Shown in pieces: positions 54,223 through 64,000 of a stretch of 64,000 nt of DNA (the first letter of the stretch is position 1; the number at the start of each line of letters is the position of its first letter). Location of the stretch: NCBI GenBank assembly GCA_963691705.1, contig OY829537.1, positions 60,984,304-61,048,303 of the forward strand. The letters run 5' to 3'. Source of the DNA: Viola odorata. Taxonomy: Eukaryota > Streptophyta > Magnoliopsida > Malpighiales > Violaceae. The notes under the pieces were generated by a model that saw nothing but the letters and a program-made list of their open reading frames with translations, was not told the origin of the DNA and ran no database searches. The position numbers were made by a program, and so were the translations under genes.

Positions 54223-54530
54223 TGTTGTGGAAGAGATGTTAGGACTTGGGTAGATAATGACGTTGTTTTGTGTCTTCCTGTGGAGTGTTTATGCTCGTCC
54301 CTCCAGTTTTCTGGCGGAACCAGACTGTCGATCTCAGGAGCCAGCTCAGCACTCAGCAGTTATCCGAAATCCTAATCCGATCTTGTCTGACGAGAAATTC
54401 TTGGGTGGTGCTGGAAAGGAGAGATTATAAATAAACTACTCAAATACTCCCTCTGTATAATTATCTATTCCCAAATTTTCACAATAATCAAAAAAATAAT
54501 TAGATAATACTGCCTTCCATTTTTAATATA
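54223..54530 (-). other. 5' flank of the PPR gene
   Basis: About 300 bp upstream of the PPR start. TATA-like TTTATAATC on the minus strand near 54425-54433. A TACTCCCTCTGTATAATTA block at about 54444 resembles a Stowaway or mariner end. No other gene. Confidence 0.5.
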
Positions 54531-54829
54531 TACTTCCTCCGGACCATAATAATTGGCACTTTCCTACGGATTTTTTGGACCATTTTAATTGTCATTTTAC
54601 CTTTTCCAATACACATATTTTTGCAACATTACGAAAAGGGCCTCTTGCTTCCACTCTATTTACAAACTGCTACCCCTTACAATCTGCGACTCACTTTCTT
54701 GTATTAAACACTTCCTCACCTCTGTTCAAATTTACCCAAATTAGGGTTTATTGATTTCAAAAATTGGAAATGGAAAGCGTCGATTACAAGCCAAATTTGT
54801 TTTCCATCTTCTCTCTTCATTTTCCTTCC

Positions 54830-55500
54830 TCAACAAGCAGAGGCTGCAGTTACAGGGGAGTCCGTACAGAGGAGTGGTCGATTGTGTGAGGAAGGTGTTG
54901 ATGGAAGAAGGGATTGGGGCGGTCTACGCGTCGTATGCTGGCAGTGCCCTGGTGGCAAGAGCGTTGATAGGGAATACAAATGGTTGAAATTGTGGTCACT
55001 AGTGCTAAAGGCATTTTTTGGCCTTATCGCTCTGATATGCAGGAATGGCTATATAGTCGGCATCAATCAAATTTATGATATTGGAGTAGACAAGTAAGCA
55101 GCAGTTTTGTCAATTGGTTTTGTAGTGCTCTTGTTAATGGTGTTGGAATTTCAATTGCAAGTCACGAGCAGAGACTAATTCCTATTTTATGTGGTCTGAG
55201 GCCAAACACAACTTTTATGCTCGTCAAGAAAGTGCCAAAACTGTACATTGTCATTTGTAATTTATATTGATCATGGTAATTGAAGATTTGGGGAGTATCC
55301 TAGAAGTGATTTTCACTCTGCTATAGACTGCATGGTTGTTGGTGATATTTTTGCAGTTACTGGCATTCTGATTGTTGGACTACATTTTGGTTTATTCATC
55401 ACTTCCCTCTACTGCCTTAGCCTTTTCTTGGGAACCATTTATTCTGTTCCTCCATTCAGAATGAAGAGATTTCCTGTGGTGTCTACTCCTCTTTAGTGGC
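54830..55500 (+). pseudogene. Chimeric gene fragment: mitoferrin-like piece joined to homogentisate solanesyltransferase-like exons
   Basis: The first part (about 54830-54945) encodes [20 protein letters not shown] and [14 protein letters not shown], the pattern of a mitochondrial carrier repeat, most like mitoferrin. After about 54990 the frame reads [20 protein letters not shown], the first conserved Asp-rich region of UbiA prenyltransferases of the homogentisate solanesyltransferase type, ending at a GTAAGC donor near 55094. A second exon-like piece (55357-55480, after TTTTTGCAG) encodes FITSLYCLSLFLGTIYSVPP and RMKRFP from the same protein. The rest of both genes is absent. This is a pseudogene assembled from at least two genes; introns are kept, so it was copied as DNA, not from mRNA. 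Confidence 0.65.
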
Positions 55501-56237
55501 ACTTCATGTGAGTGCAAAAACTGTATGAGTTAACTTGTAGAAGTAACTCTGGTCTGTATGATGGAAATATTGCAGTAGGTTTCTTTGAAGATGACTTTAC
55601 TGTTGAGCTTATGTACGCATAATCCACCTACTTGTTGGATGAGTTTGTGAGCAATTTTTAGTCAATTGCTTCTTTTTGTATCAGCTGGAATCGAGTAACT
55701 AATTTGAACCTTGTGTAAACTGGAATGGAGAACAATTTTCGCCTTTTGTCGAGCAGTCTTAATTTAAAGAAATTCATTTAAGTGATTAAGAATTTAAGGT
55801 TTGAGATGGTACTCTTGCTCAGTAACAATTGGTATGCGAGGCCTTCCAGGAACCGGGCGTATTAACACAGAAGTATTTTTTTGGAATTAACATTGCTTCA
55901 TCAGGATACTCTGAAATTGCAACAGAGAGAACAAGAAGCCTATAAACAAGAAAATCAAGCATAAAGCTAAATAAATCAACAACTGAGCTTGCATAAATGT
56001 TGAATGAAGAATGAACTGAAACAGAAAAGTTAATCAGGATGCAATCCCAACAAAGCTTGTTTTTCTCTTTTTTTGGCTAAATTTCAATCAAAATATATAA
56101 CACAACCAACCAAGCATCAGATGAAGTCTCAATTTATTGAAAATAAGAAATTTGCATTACTAACATCAGATCAAGTCTCAATTTGTTGAAAATAAGAAAT
56201 TTGCACTGACTGACTGATAACAGAGATCGTAACTACA
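55500..56237 (+). other. Non-coding stretch after the captured fragment
   Basis: 740 bp, AT-rich, no gene seen. A 30-base stretch around CAAGTCTCAATTTGTTGAAA is duplicated near 56125 and 56170. Confidence 0.5.
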
Positions 56238-56597
56238 TCAATTGTTGGGGATGCTTGCAACCCCATTCTCAAAGTGGTTGAGATCTTCACCAGCAGCGTT
56301 GACATTCCTCAAAGCCAACTCAATAAGAGCCCTCTTCTGCTCCATGTGAGCCAACGCAGAACCGAGGTGGGTGAGGCAATCACCAATTGATTTAATGGTT
56401 GCAACAGCCTCATCCCCTTCTTCTTCTGCATAGATCCGCTCCTGCACCAGCCTCAGCTCGTCGACTCTCGCATGCAAAATTTGAATGCCATTCTCGGTTT
56501 GCAGGATCTTTTCTTCAAACAAAGTTGTGTCATCATGGAGCTGAGCACTGACAATCCTAGCACCATTGAGGAGGGCTTCTTTTTCAGTTGGATTCAT
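56238..56597 (-). CDS. Small unknown protein, 119 residues, probably coiled coil
   Basis: An open frame from ATG 56597 to TAA at 56238. The composition is that of a soluble, mostly helical acidic protein: MNPTEKEALLNGARIVSAQL, then a long stretch of Leu/Glu/Gln/Arg heptads (about residues 25-105). No signal peptide or membrane segment. On the minus strand a TATA-like CTATTTAAAG lies at about 56685, some 90 bp upstream, with a pyrimidine-poor leader between. I recognise no family. It lies inside the candidate mariner-like element, so it could be a captured fragment or an unrelated small gene. Confidence 0.5.
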   Translation of the reverse strand: MNPTEKEALLNGARIVSAQLHDDTTLFEEKILQTENGIQILHARVDELRLVQERIYAEEEGDEAVATIKSIGDCLTHLGSALAHMEQKRALIELALRNVNAAGEDLNHFENGVASIPNN

Positions 56598-57327
56598 GCT
56601 CTTAATTCTGAATAAATTGAGAGTAAAATAAGTTGATACAAGGAGAATTTTTGTGAATGAGAAAAACAGGCCTTGTGATCACTTTAAATAGGGAAGGAGT
56701 TTACAAAACGAGTCTATATACAAGGATAACGTCTGAAACGGTGCATGGCAAGTTCATTTCCACACGCAGACACTAAGCATTTCCACAGTACCATTGTTGA
56801 ATAAATTTTGCAGACAACAAGACTTGACAGAACAACAAACAGTACCAATTACCACAACCAAAATATACACAACAGAGTAATGGTTCAACTGTGCATACGA
56901 CTGACTACACACACACAAAACAGTAGATGATTAAGACACAACAGTTCATGTCATTGACTAAAGAAAAAACCACACAGAAAATAGTACAAAGTGACGTTAT
57001 GAACTCTTACTATGTTTGAATTAAGCACCATGTTGCAGAGTTTTGTACACTGACCATAATTTATGTAGTAGTTTTTTCAATCAGCAATCAGCATCAAAAT
57101 AGTACAAGCACAGAGAAACAATTGATGGATATTTAAATTCCAATAAAAACCTGATGAAAGTAAGTTTTTCACATAGCTTCCTGAAACATTTTTAGGGAAC
57201 CAAATTCCAAGCCATAAGATGCACACTAAATGCATAAAGTTTCAATCTTCCATGCAAATAAAGAACAGAAAAGTTACCTGAAGACATTGATAGCTCACTG
57301 AAAGTGCAGTGGCATGATTCAAATCCT

Positions 57328-57870
57328 CAAGAATTCTCCCTAATTTCTTGAAAGCACCACCCTAGACTTATCTTCAATCACATAATCTTCAGAAAACAAA
57401 GCCCCACAAAGAGACAAATGGTGGACTTCTAGAATGGAAACAGTCACATTTTGCTTATCCCACTTGGAACATTTCAAATAACCAAACCCCAACTTCTTGA
57501 CTTTAGTCCCTGTCAGGTTCAAAGTTTTCAACTCATCACATTTCACAACACCTAACTCTTGAAGCAAAGGGCTCCCACCCAAAATCTGCTTCATATTCTC
57601 ATCTTTCAAATGATCAACCTCTTTCAAATACAACCTTGTCATCAATGGCCAACAGTACCAATTAACAGACTTCATATCGTACAGACTAACAACCTTCAAG
57701 TTCAAAACTTTAAGGACATAATTCTTGAAAACATAAGGGGGCAACCAGAGAGGGGAATCATAGACTGTCCCGGTCTCATCCATACAAAACTCTAAAGAAA
57801 GCTCTTCAACATTCCAGTCTAACCGCAAAATGAACCCAAGGAGTGACTCTAAAGAAAGCTCTTCAACATT
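57328..57870 (-). pseudogene. F-box/LRR (FBD-type) gene fragment
   Basis: The frame encodes leucine-rich segments typical of plant F-box/LRR proteins: LRLDWNVEELSLEF, then YVLKVLNLKVVSLYDMKSV, LLQELGVVKCDELKTLNL and LGFGYLKCS. There is no F-box before it and no FBD domain after it, so both ends are missing. A 27-base piece (ACTCTAAAGAAAGCTCTTCA and following bases) is duplicated at about 57787 and 57847. The fragment is in reverse orientation to the HST-like exons. It is likely another captured piece. Confidence 0.55.
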
Positions 57871-59129
57871 CTGTCCTTTTCATGGTAGTTAGGATAACGC
57901 AGGAGAAACTTGCGTCCCTTAGGTGCCTAATGGAGGATTAGGGCATGGTTGACGAATCTGAAACAAGAACGAGAAAAGATGTCACAGCATCCAGATTATT
58001 TTTAACATTATGAACTCTTACTATGTTTGAATCCTTCAGCACAAAGTGACCTGCAGCAACACCTGCAGCGTCACTAAAATCCCAACGAAGAATTGATGAA
58101 TTACAGGAGTGAGAGCTTTCAGACAACAGGCAGGCAACACATGCCACACAAAGTCAATGTAATTGTGAGTACTATTAACAGCTGGCCAGATGCATACAAA
58201 GTCTAAATAAACCCATTTATCTTCCCCATTTTACTGACAAATAACATCCTTAACAAGTAACATTACTCAGAAATCTCAACACTACATTTATTTTTTATAG
58301 AAATTGCCAATGCATTAATGAAAATTCAAATGAAAACATTGCCTCAGTCTGAATACCAATTTTTTTTTATCACATCCTGTCCATCAACCACCAAAAGTTA
58401 AAATACTGTGATGATTTAATTTTCTGCAATACCCTTTACGATGTTGATAATTAAACACAAAAGTCAAATATTCATTCACTTGCATTTAAGTGTTAAAAGT
58501 TGATAAATTTAGAAAAATAGATTTATGTTGATGAGAGTCATCAACAAAAATATGCATTAAAAAAAAGCAAGCCAGAGCCAGTCCAGAAATGAGATGCATG
58601 CCAAACTTAATTACACATTAATACCAAAAGAATCAAACTCTGGGAACTTTGTACTTGTAAAAACAAGAAAGAAAGAAGATAGAGGGAAGCTGCAAATTTA
58701 AACTTGTAAAAACCATCATTTCCATTATAATTTCCTGATAACAAACATGGGAATATTATATGCTATAAATATACTAGAAGAAGAGCAAATTCTGTCTACT
58801 ATCTACCCAAAATATCAGACAGAGTTTGATCAACGCATCCAAAATTATAAGGAAACTATACTTCCACAAAATCAGACTAATCTATTTCTACCAATCCACA
58901 TTAGATCATATCATCATATACCCTATAACTTGTAGCAGATTTACCACTTCTAAACAAAAATGCCATAAAATGATTGGCAATGGCTCTGGCGCAAAATAAC
59001 CTTCATTCACAACTTTAAGCATTAATAATCTCCCTTATGACAACCTGAGAAACATTAACAATCAAGTAGTCAATAACATGAAACAATATAAAACATAACA
59101 GTGTAGAATACTAATGCAATAACTAAAAC
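57871..59129 (+). other. Non-coding stretch within the candidate mariner-like element
   Basis: 1.26 kb, AT-rich. I see no gene; short ORFs at 57938-58147 and 58747-58935 have no support. Confidence 0.5.
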
Positions 59130-59759
59130 TTACAATGAATCTTGAGGAAGATGAGCAATTGCAGCATCAATGACAACTGAATCGCATTGAAGTCTTGATG
59201 GTAGAATGCCTAGCCTTTCCAATTGATCTTTTTTCATGTGAGGGATTTTGTATGTATTGGAACCTAGGCTGCTAAGTACTTCAATCATGCAAGACTGAAG
59301 AGTGATGAAAATGTTGTTTGATTTCTTATCTGAAAACTCATAAAATGACTTCTCAACAGCTGCAATCAATTGCACAACTGAGTTTGCACACTCTTTCTTT
59401 TGCAAAGATTGAATTGCTCTAAAAAAACCCAAATCTAACACGTTTAGATCAGGGGAATTAGGTGGTTGACACAATATACTGACATTCAATCCAGAATTTT
59501 GTACTGCTAGTAAGAAATCAACATCATTCCCATATATATGGGTCTTAGCATTATCCTGCTGAATTAGAATTGGCGTTGTTATGCTATCCCTAAGCCATTT
59601 ATCTTTAATTGCAGGCAGAATTTTAGAAATCATGATAGCTCTAATCACATCTCTACTAATCCTTCCTACTGGTTTCACTTCTAAGGTGCAACAACCTCCT
59701 CAATTATTGGAAACACACCTATTTTACCATCAAATGTGCAATTTCCTTGAGAGTCATAC
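59130..59759 (-). pseudogene. Mariner-like transposase, C-terminal part
   Basis: Minus-strand sequence encodes the catalytic core of plant mariner-like transposase: ILIQQDNAKTH with the second catalytic Asp and CQPPNSPDLNVLDLGFF with the third (DD39D type). A C-terminal helical region follows up to TAA near 59130. A frame change near 59680 joins it to the piece 59684-59759 (YDSQGNCTFDGKIGVFP), with the expected linker shortened. Continuation to the N-terminal part is interrupted by the solo LTR at 59765-61058. Transposases of this family cut at TA targets. Confidence 0.85.
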
Positions 59760-59764
59760 CTGGG

Positions 59765-61058
59765 TGATACGATCCTGGCTAGGCGTGAATCGTTTCTCCT
59801 TAAGCGATCGTTGTCCAAGAGTGGATTCGTGCGGAATAGTAACTCAATCTTGCGCTGACCCTGTTGGACGTGATTATCCAACCAACCCAGCTACGCAATC
59901 AAGGATCTTGCTTGAACTTCTAACCCTCTAACCCTTGGTGAGGTTAGCAACCTAGATAGGCGAACAATAGAATGAACTTTTGATTTACTTGAGTTGTTCT
60001 TCGAGTGTTCGGACTCAACGGATTCAAGGTTCTTAGTGAGATCAATTAACGCAAGTGTTTGCCTGAAAAAGATCTTATTTTATTAAGCCAAACGGCTGCC
60101 TTTAAATAGGCATAAACAATACAAGTTTAACTAAGACTAGAAAACCTATTTTAACTAGAACTCCTAAGTAACTTCGAAATAGAACTTCTACTATTGTAAT
60201 AACTGTAAAAACTAATTAATAAATACAAATAAAGCTTTATAGAACTTCCCAGAAGCATTCGCATCATCAGGCCAAGGTTTGGGCCGAATTCTCCAAGTTG
60301 CGGGCTGCTCACGTTCACACTGCGCGTCAAAATGTCTCCCCACCCTAACTGTTGATTGGCTTGTCCAATTGGACTGAAACTTATCCCATTCGATAGATAA
60401 GACCCAAAAATAGTAGGAGGGTGCTCCTCTTCCTGGTCCAAAGAATTGTCGTTGGTGTTGACGGACGCGTTTTGAAGTCCTCATTCGCTTACGATTACTG
60501 TCAGCGAAAATGTCTCGACCGATAACAAACAAACGGCTTTTCTGTTTGACCCGAAAATTGGACACAATGAAGAATACATCCTGAGGTTTCATAATTGATA
60601 TAGATCGCACGATTATGACTTCTGATGATCGAGATATGGTTCGACGAAGTTGTCCGTCACGTTTGCGCTTAGGACACTTGCATGTTTGATTGTCATCTCG
60701 AACCTTCTTGAGATATACTCGTCCAAATGTTCTGAAACTTGGACACAGCCTTCCTAATATCCCAATAGGTCTTGTATATGTGTTGGATCTTTTATGGAAG
60801 CCTCGCTTCCATGTCATGGCTTGGTCGGATGCAAAGTCTTGCCCTAAGAGCCTCCAAGCCACCTTCCATGTCATCCTTTGTCTAAGGACTTGATCCAGCA
60901 ATGATCCTTGCCTAGTTTCCATGTCTAGAGGTTGTTGTAACCTCTATTTAAGCTTTGTAACGTCTTGGGCTCGACACTTTGGGCTGATTGGCCTTGGTCG
61001 CAAGGCGTGTCCGCGTTGGGTGCGCGCTAGGGTTAGCCTCGTGGCTAGGATCGTATCA
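59765..61058 (-). mobile_element. Solo LTR, family S, inserted in a mariner transposase gene
   Basis: The element starts TGATACGATCC and ends GGATCGTATCA on the plus strand, an 11-bp perfect inverted repeat. It is flanked by a perfect CTGGG duplication (59760-59764 and 61059-61063). Length 1294 bp. In reverse complement it aligns with the solo LTR at 6966-8269, including the CTATTTAAAGGCA TATA-like site. Removing it restores the transposase frame. The ORF at 60212-60922 on the minus strand lies within it and is not supported as a gene. Confidence 0.88.
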
Positions 61059-61063
61059 CTGGG

Positions 61064-61711
61064 TCTAGCAACAGCTGTCATGAACATGATTTTTGGAATG
61101 AAGTTGGTGCTTCTGCATGTTCGCACTGGTTCTTCTTCATCTGCCAAGAGGTAGTATGTCTGAATCTTCTTCGACATGCTGAACCATTTCTCATCTATAT
61201 GAACTACATTCTCCATTTCAAGGAAGGTGGGATTCGTTGGAACAGTTGCTGAGTCTATCATGGATAGACAATGTTCTATCCTTCCAAATTGATTACCCTC
61301 GGTCAGAGATGGATGAATGTAATTAGTGTGCTATTTCAGTTCACCAGACTTCAGTTTCCTTTGCAAACATGTCTTCGCCACACCCAAAGCCTGAGCTAAA
61401 CACCTCAATATTTTCCTCTTCTTTAAAGGAATGTCTCTCACCTTCTCTAAATCATATGGAATCCTCTTTCTCCCACAATTTCTCACTCTCCCTTTTAAAA
61501 TGTTGTGGCTACCAGAATCCTTTCCTCGTTTCCACAAACGCTGAATTAATCGGATGGAGACATTAAAGAGTAGAGCTACCTCCGTTGTCAGAAACCTGTT
61601 AAGCTTGCCATTGTTGCTTTGTTGAAGGAGAATGGAATAAGCAAGAAGGCGTTCGTCATTGCTCAGCTCCTTCCGGTTAACGGTGACTAGTGGTTGAATG
61701 TCATCTTGCAT
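61064..61711 (-). pseudogene. Mariner-like transposase, N-terminal part
   Basis: ATG at 61711 begins a helix-turn-helix region (LTTEVALLFNVSIRLIQRLW, then RGRKR-like basic residues, then KRKILRCLAQALGVAKTCLQ). One in-frame TAG at 61331-61333 interrupts it, and the frame continues to ENVVHIDEKWFSM with the first catalytic Asp and then YYLLADEEEPVRTCRS. The solo LTR follows. Together with 59130-59759 all three catalytic Asp residues are present, so this was a full plant mariner transposase before the stop, the LTR insertion and the short deletion. Confidence 0.85.
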
Positions 61712-62343
61712 ATAAAGAGTGAAAGATGATTAGAACAGAGTTTAGAAATTTGTGGGAACTGTTGTTATTCCTCACATGAAAATAGACTGACCTTCATAAT
61801 TTCTTTCCTCCTCATCATCATGTAAGTCTAGAAATTCGGTAAGGACTTCTTCATCTTTATTAGTGAAGTTAGGAATTGGAGGTGATGGAGTATTGAGTGA
61901 ATTTTGAGGGAAGAAATGATCACTCTCAGAACCGTTCATTCTTTCTGTGAGAAAAGAAAGAAAGAAGAAGGGAAATTGTTTTTGGTGAAATGAAGGGGAA
62001 TGATTTCACCAAATTAGGGCACCGGATTTGGGAACCTTGTGGGAAAATGAAAATTTCAATTTGAATTTCAAATAATGGAACTTGAAATTTGGGCAGAAAT
62101 TGGGTTGGCTTGTGAAAACCCATTTGGGATTCCCGCTCAGTTTTTTCACTGGAAAGCATTGCCGCCGCGGAGTTTTCACTTGAAAGCATTGCTTTCAATG
62201 ATGAAGGAGAGAATGGGTTGGCTTGTGAAAACAACAAAAACTAAGGGTAGTTTCGAAACATGAAACAATAAAATAACAAAAAAAATGCAACCCTTCGCAT
62301 TGTGCACTATTCCAGAACGTCAGATATAATGGTCCAGAGGGAG
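61712..62343 (-). other. 5' region of the mariner-like transposase gene up to the terminal repeat
   Basis: 630 bp with Ser-rich and Asp-rich open stretches at 61790-61935, possibly an upstream exon, and the terminal inverted repeat at 62326-62343. No other gene. Confidence 0.45.
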
Positions 62344-62601
62344 TATCTTTTTGAAATAGTAGCTAAAATAAAAAAATTGATTTTATATAATTTTGTGTTG
62401 TTTTCAGTTTGCCCTTTTTTTATATTATAATTACAACAATATCATTATGAATCTAGACTCAAATCAGAAAACATGAGTAATGACAGGAGTCGTAATTATC
62501 ACTAAAAACAGGGTTATTTTATATTTGACACTTGAAACGAAAATTAATTTGGACCACGTTTTCAGTAGCAAAACGACATGTAATTAGGACCGGAGGGAGT
62601 A
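62344..62601. mobile_element. Possible Stowaway/mariner-type fragment
   Basis: At 62582-62599 the sequence AATTAGGACCGGAGGGAG next to TA is a classic Stowaway end. The matching left end is not obvious within 300 bp, unless it is shared with the end at 62343. AT-rich in between. Confidence 0.35.
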
Positions 62602-62752
62602 ATTATTTATAATTTTTGACTAAAGTACCCTTATTAATTATAAACTCATCCTCTTTATTACAAAATTATTTAGGGTTAATTTTGTCATTAACTACAAAAG
62701 TGATCTTGAAAATATAAAAAATTATCTTGAAAATTGAAAAGCAACAATTAAA

Positions 62753-64000
62753 TTATCTTTCACATGCCTCTTTTGTACTTTTGCCTATCGGCGTATGCTC
62801 TTCGGCCTCTATAATGCCCCCGCCATATTTCAACGTTGCATGGTGAGCATCTTCTCTGAACTTGTTTAAGATAGTATTGAAGTCTTTATGGATGACTTCA
62901 CGGTCTATGGAAATTCCTTTGCGAAATGTATGTCTAATTTGAGAAAGTGCATATAAAGGTCTATCGAGACCAACCTGGTTTTGAATTTCAAGAAATGCCA
63001 TTTCATGGTAGATCGAGGGCTCGTTCTTGGTCATATTGTCTCCAGCAAAGGAATAGAAGTGGACAGAGCGAAGATAGAAGTAATCGAGACCTTGCCTTAT
63101 CCAACCAGCGTCCGCGATGTCCGCTCTTTTCTTAGGCACGCGGGATTCTATCGAAGATTTATCAAAGACTTCTCAAAAATCGCCTAGCCTATGTGTCGTT
63201 TATTGCAAAAAGATGTTGATTTCCACTTCGATGAGAACTGCCAAGCTGCCTTTAATTCTCTCAAGAACAAGCTTATCTCTGCGCCTATAATTCGTGCCCC
63301 CGATTGGTCCCTTCCCTTCGAAATTATGTGTGACGCAAGCAACCAAGCATTAGGAGTTGTCCTGGGCCAGAAAAAGGAAAAAGAGATCTATGTCATCTAT
63401 TATGCCTCCAAGTTGCTGGATCCCGCGCAACAGAATTATACGACTACAAAGAAGGAACTTCTAGCGATTGTCTATTCATTGGACAAATTCAGACAGTATC
63501 ACTTGGTCACGAAAGTCATTGTCTATTCAGACCATTCTGCCCTCAAATGCTGACTCAAGAAAGCTGATGCAAAGTCCCAACTCATCCGATGGATTTTATT
63601 CCTTCAAGAATTCGACATCTTGATCAAAGAGAAAAAAGGCTCCGAGAATTCAATAGCTGATCACTTGAGCAGACTCCAAACTCAAGAAGATGATTCACTC
63701 ATTCCCATCAGGGATACCTTTCCAAATAAGCGCCTATGTATTTCCCACATCGTCCAATTTCCCTGGTTTTCTGACATTGCCAATTTCTGTTCTACTGGCG
63801 CCTACCCTGCTGATGCCTCTCCCTCAGAATGTAACCGAATGAAGAGGCAGTCCAAATATTACATTTGGGATAACCCGTATTTGTGGAAGCATTGTTCAGA
63901 CCAAGTCATCCGTCGTTGTGTAACCTTGGACGAAGTGCCCTCAATCTTGAAGTTCTATCATTCATCAACGGAAGGAGGCCATTTCGCATCTAAGAAGACC
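62753..64000 (+). pseudogene. Athila-type Ty3-gypsy pol fragment (RT, RNase H, start of integrase)
   Basis: The frame enters in the RT palm at FAYRRMLFGLYNAPAIFQRC and has the active-site box FMDDF. It continues with NLVLNFKKCHFMVDRGLVLG, then a VIETLPYPTSVRDVRSFLRH block and FYRRFIKDFSKIA, the connection region and an RNase H of the type MCDASNQALGVVLGQ and YYASKLLDPAQQNYTTTKKE. At the window edge it reaches the start of the integrase zinc finger (HSSTEGGHFASKKT). Four stops are in frame: TAA 62867-62869, TAA 62954-62956, TAG 63185-63187 and TGA 63551-63553. Sequence before 62750 is unrelated, so RT is cut at its 5' side. The remainder lies beyond the window. Confidence 0.88.

Larger units (their letters stand above)
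54533..62343. mobile_element. Candidate large mariner-like element carrying gene fragments
   Basis: The left end CTTCCTCCGGACCATAAT and the inverted right end CTCCCTCTGGACCATTAT match at about 15 of 18 positions, and both are next to TA. The CTCCCTCC-type end is usual for plant mariner and Stowaway elements. A mariner transposase lies near the right end, reading inward. Without the solo LTR the unit would be about 6.5 kb, long for this group. The extra length holds gene fragments. Alternatively the ends belong to separate MITEs and the block is composite. Confidence 0.4.

Noticed and set aside
60212..60922. 236-residue minus-strand ORF with a similar ORF at 7162-7680
   Set aside because: Both lie in solo LTRs of one family. 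The protein similarity follows from DNA similarity, one frame is shorter, and no domain is visible.

Overview
This 64 kb window looks like plant nuclear DNA, most likely from a eudicot: a gene-poor, repeat-dense region of nested LTR retrotransposons with hAT, Mutator and mariner DNA transposons. The only clearly intact host gene is an intronless pentatricopeptide-repeat (PPR) gene at 51766-54222 on the minus strand, which resembles the organelle RNA-editing factor AEF1 (At3g22150 type). No bacterial-type features are present.

Layout. (1) 1-8912 is the 3' part of an Ogre/Tat-type Ty3-gypsy element (A, plus strand): RNase H and integrase, a long repetitive 3' region and a 2.7 kb LTR, which itself holds a 1.3 kb solo LTR with a perfect 5-bp target duplication. 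(2) 8913-10054 is LTR-like debris and part of an old gypsy gag (element D, minus strand). (3) 10055-26372 is a second Ogre-type element (B, plus strand) flanked by GTAAG/GTAAG. It has a 5' LTR, a PBS, an extra upstream ORF1, gag, a short intron, and an RT fused to the integrase C-terminus by an internal deletion. A 5.3 kb repetitive 3' region, a 3' LTR and a recombined leader plus partial LTR follow. (4) 26373-26826 is another slice of the D gag. (5) 26827-42286 is a young Tat-lineage element (C, minus strand) flanked by GTATG/GTATG. It carries gag-pro-RT-RNase H-integrase on the minus strand and, between pol and its 3' LTR, four plus-strand (antisense) ORFs; the two large ones are spliced paralogues. 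(6) 42287-44217 is the start of D: gag N-terminus, leader, initiator-Met-type PBS and 5' LTR. (7) 44218-50925 holds a putative LTR remnant, two non-autonomous hAT elements with 8-bp target duplications, and a long-TIR Mutator-like element with a 10-bp target duplication. (8) 51766-54222 is the PPR gene. (9) About 54533-62343 contains gene fragments (mitoferrin-like, homogentisate solanesyltransferase-like, F-box/LRR-like), a small unknown gene and a mariner transposase split by a solo LTR. Mariner/Stowaway-like ends bracket the block, so it may be one large gene-carrying element. (10) 62753-64000 is a degraded Athila-type pol fragment.

How it fits together. D is oldest; B and C inserted independently into its gag, so D is now in three pieces over 34 kb. 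Pol genes of A, B, C and the Athila fragment carry many TGA/TAG/TAA codons where the family has CGA/CAG/CAA, as expected if methylated silenced copies decay by C-to-T change. The most interesting system is element C: tandem duplicated, intron-containing antisense genes with similar G-box/CCAAT promoter layouts inside a retrotransposon.
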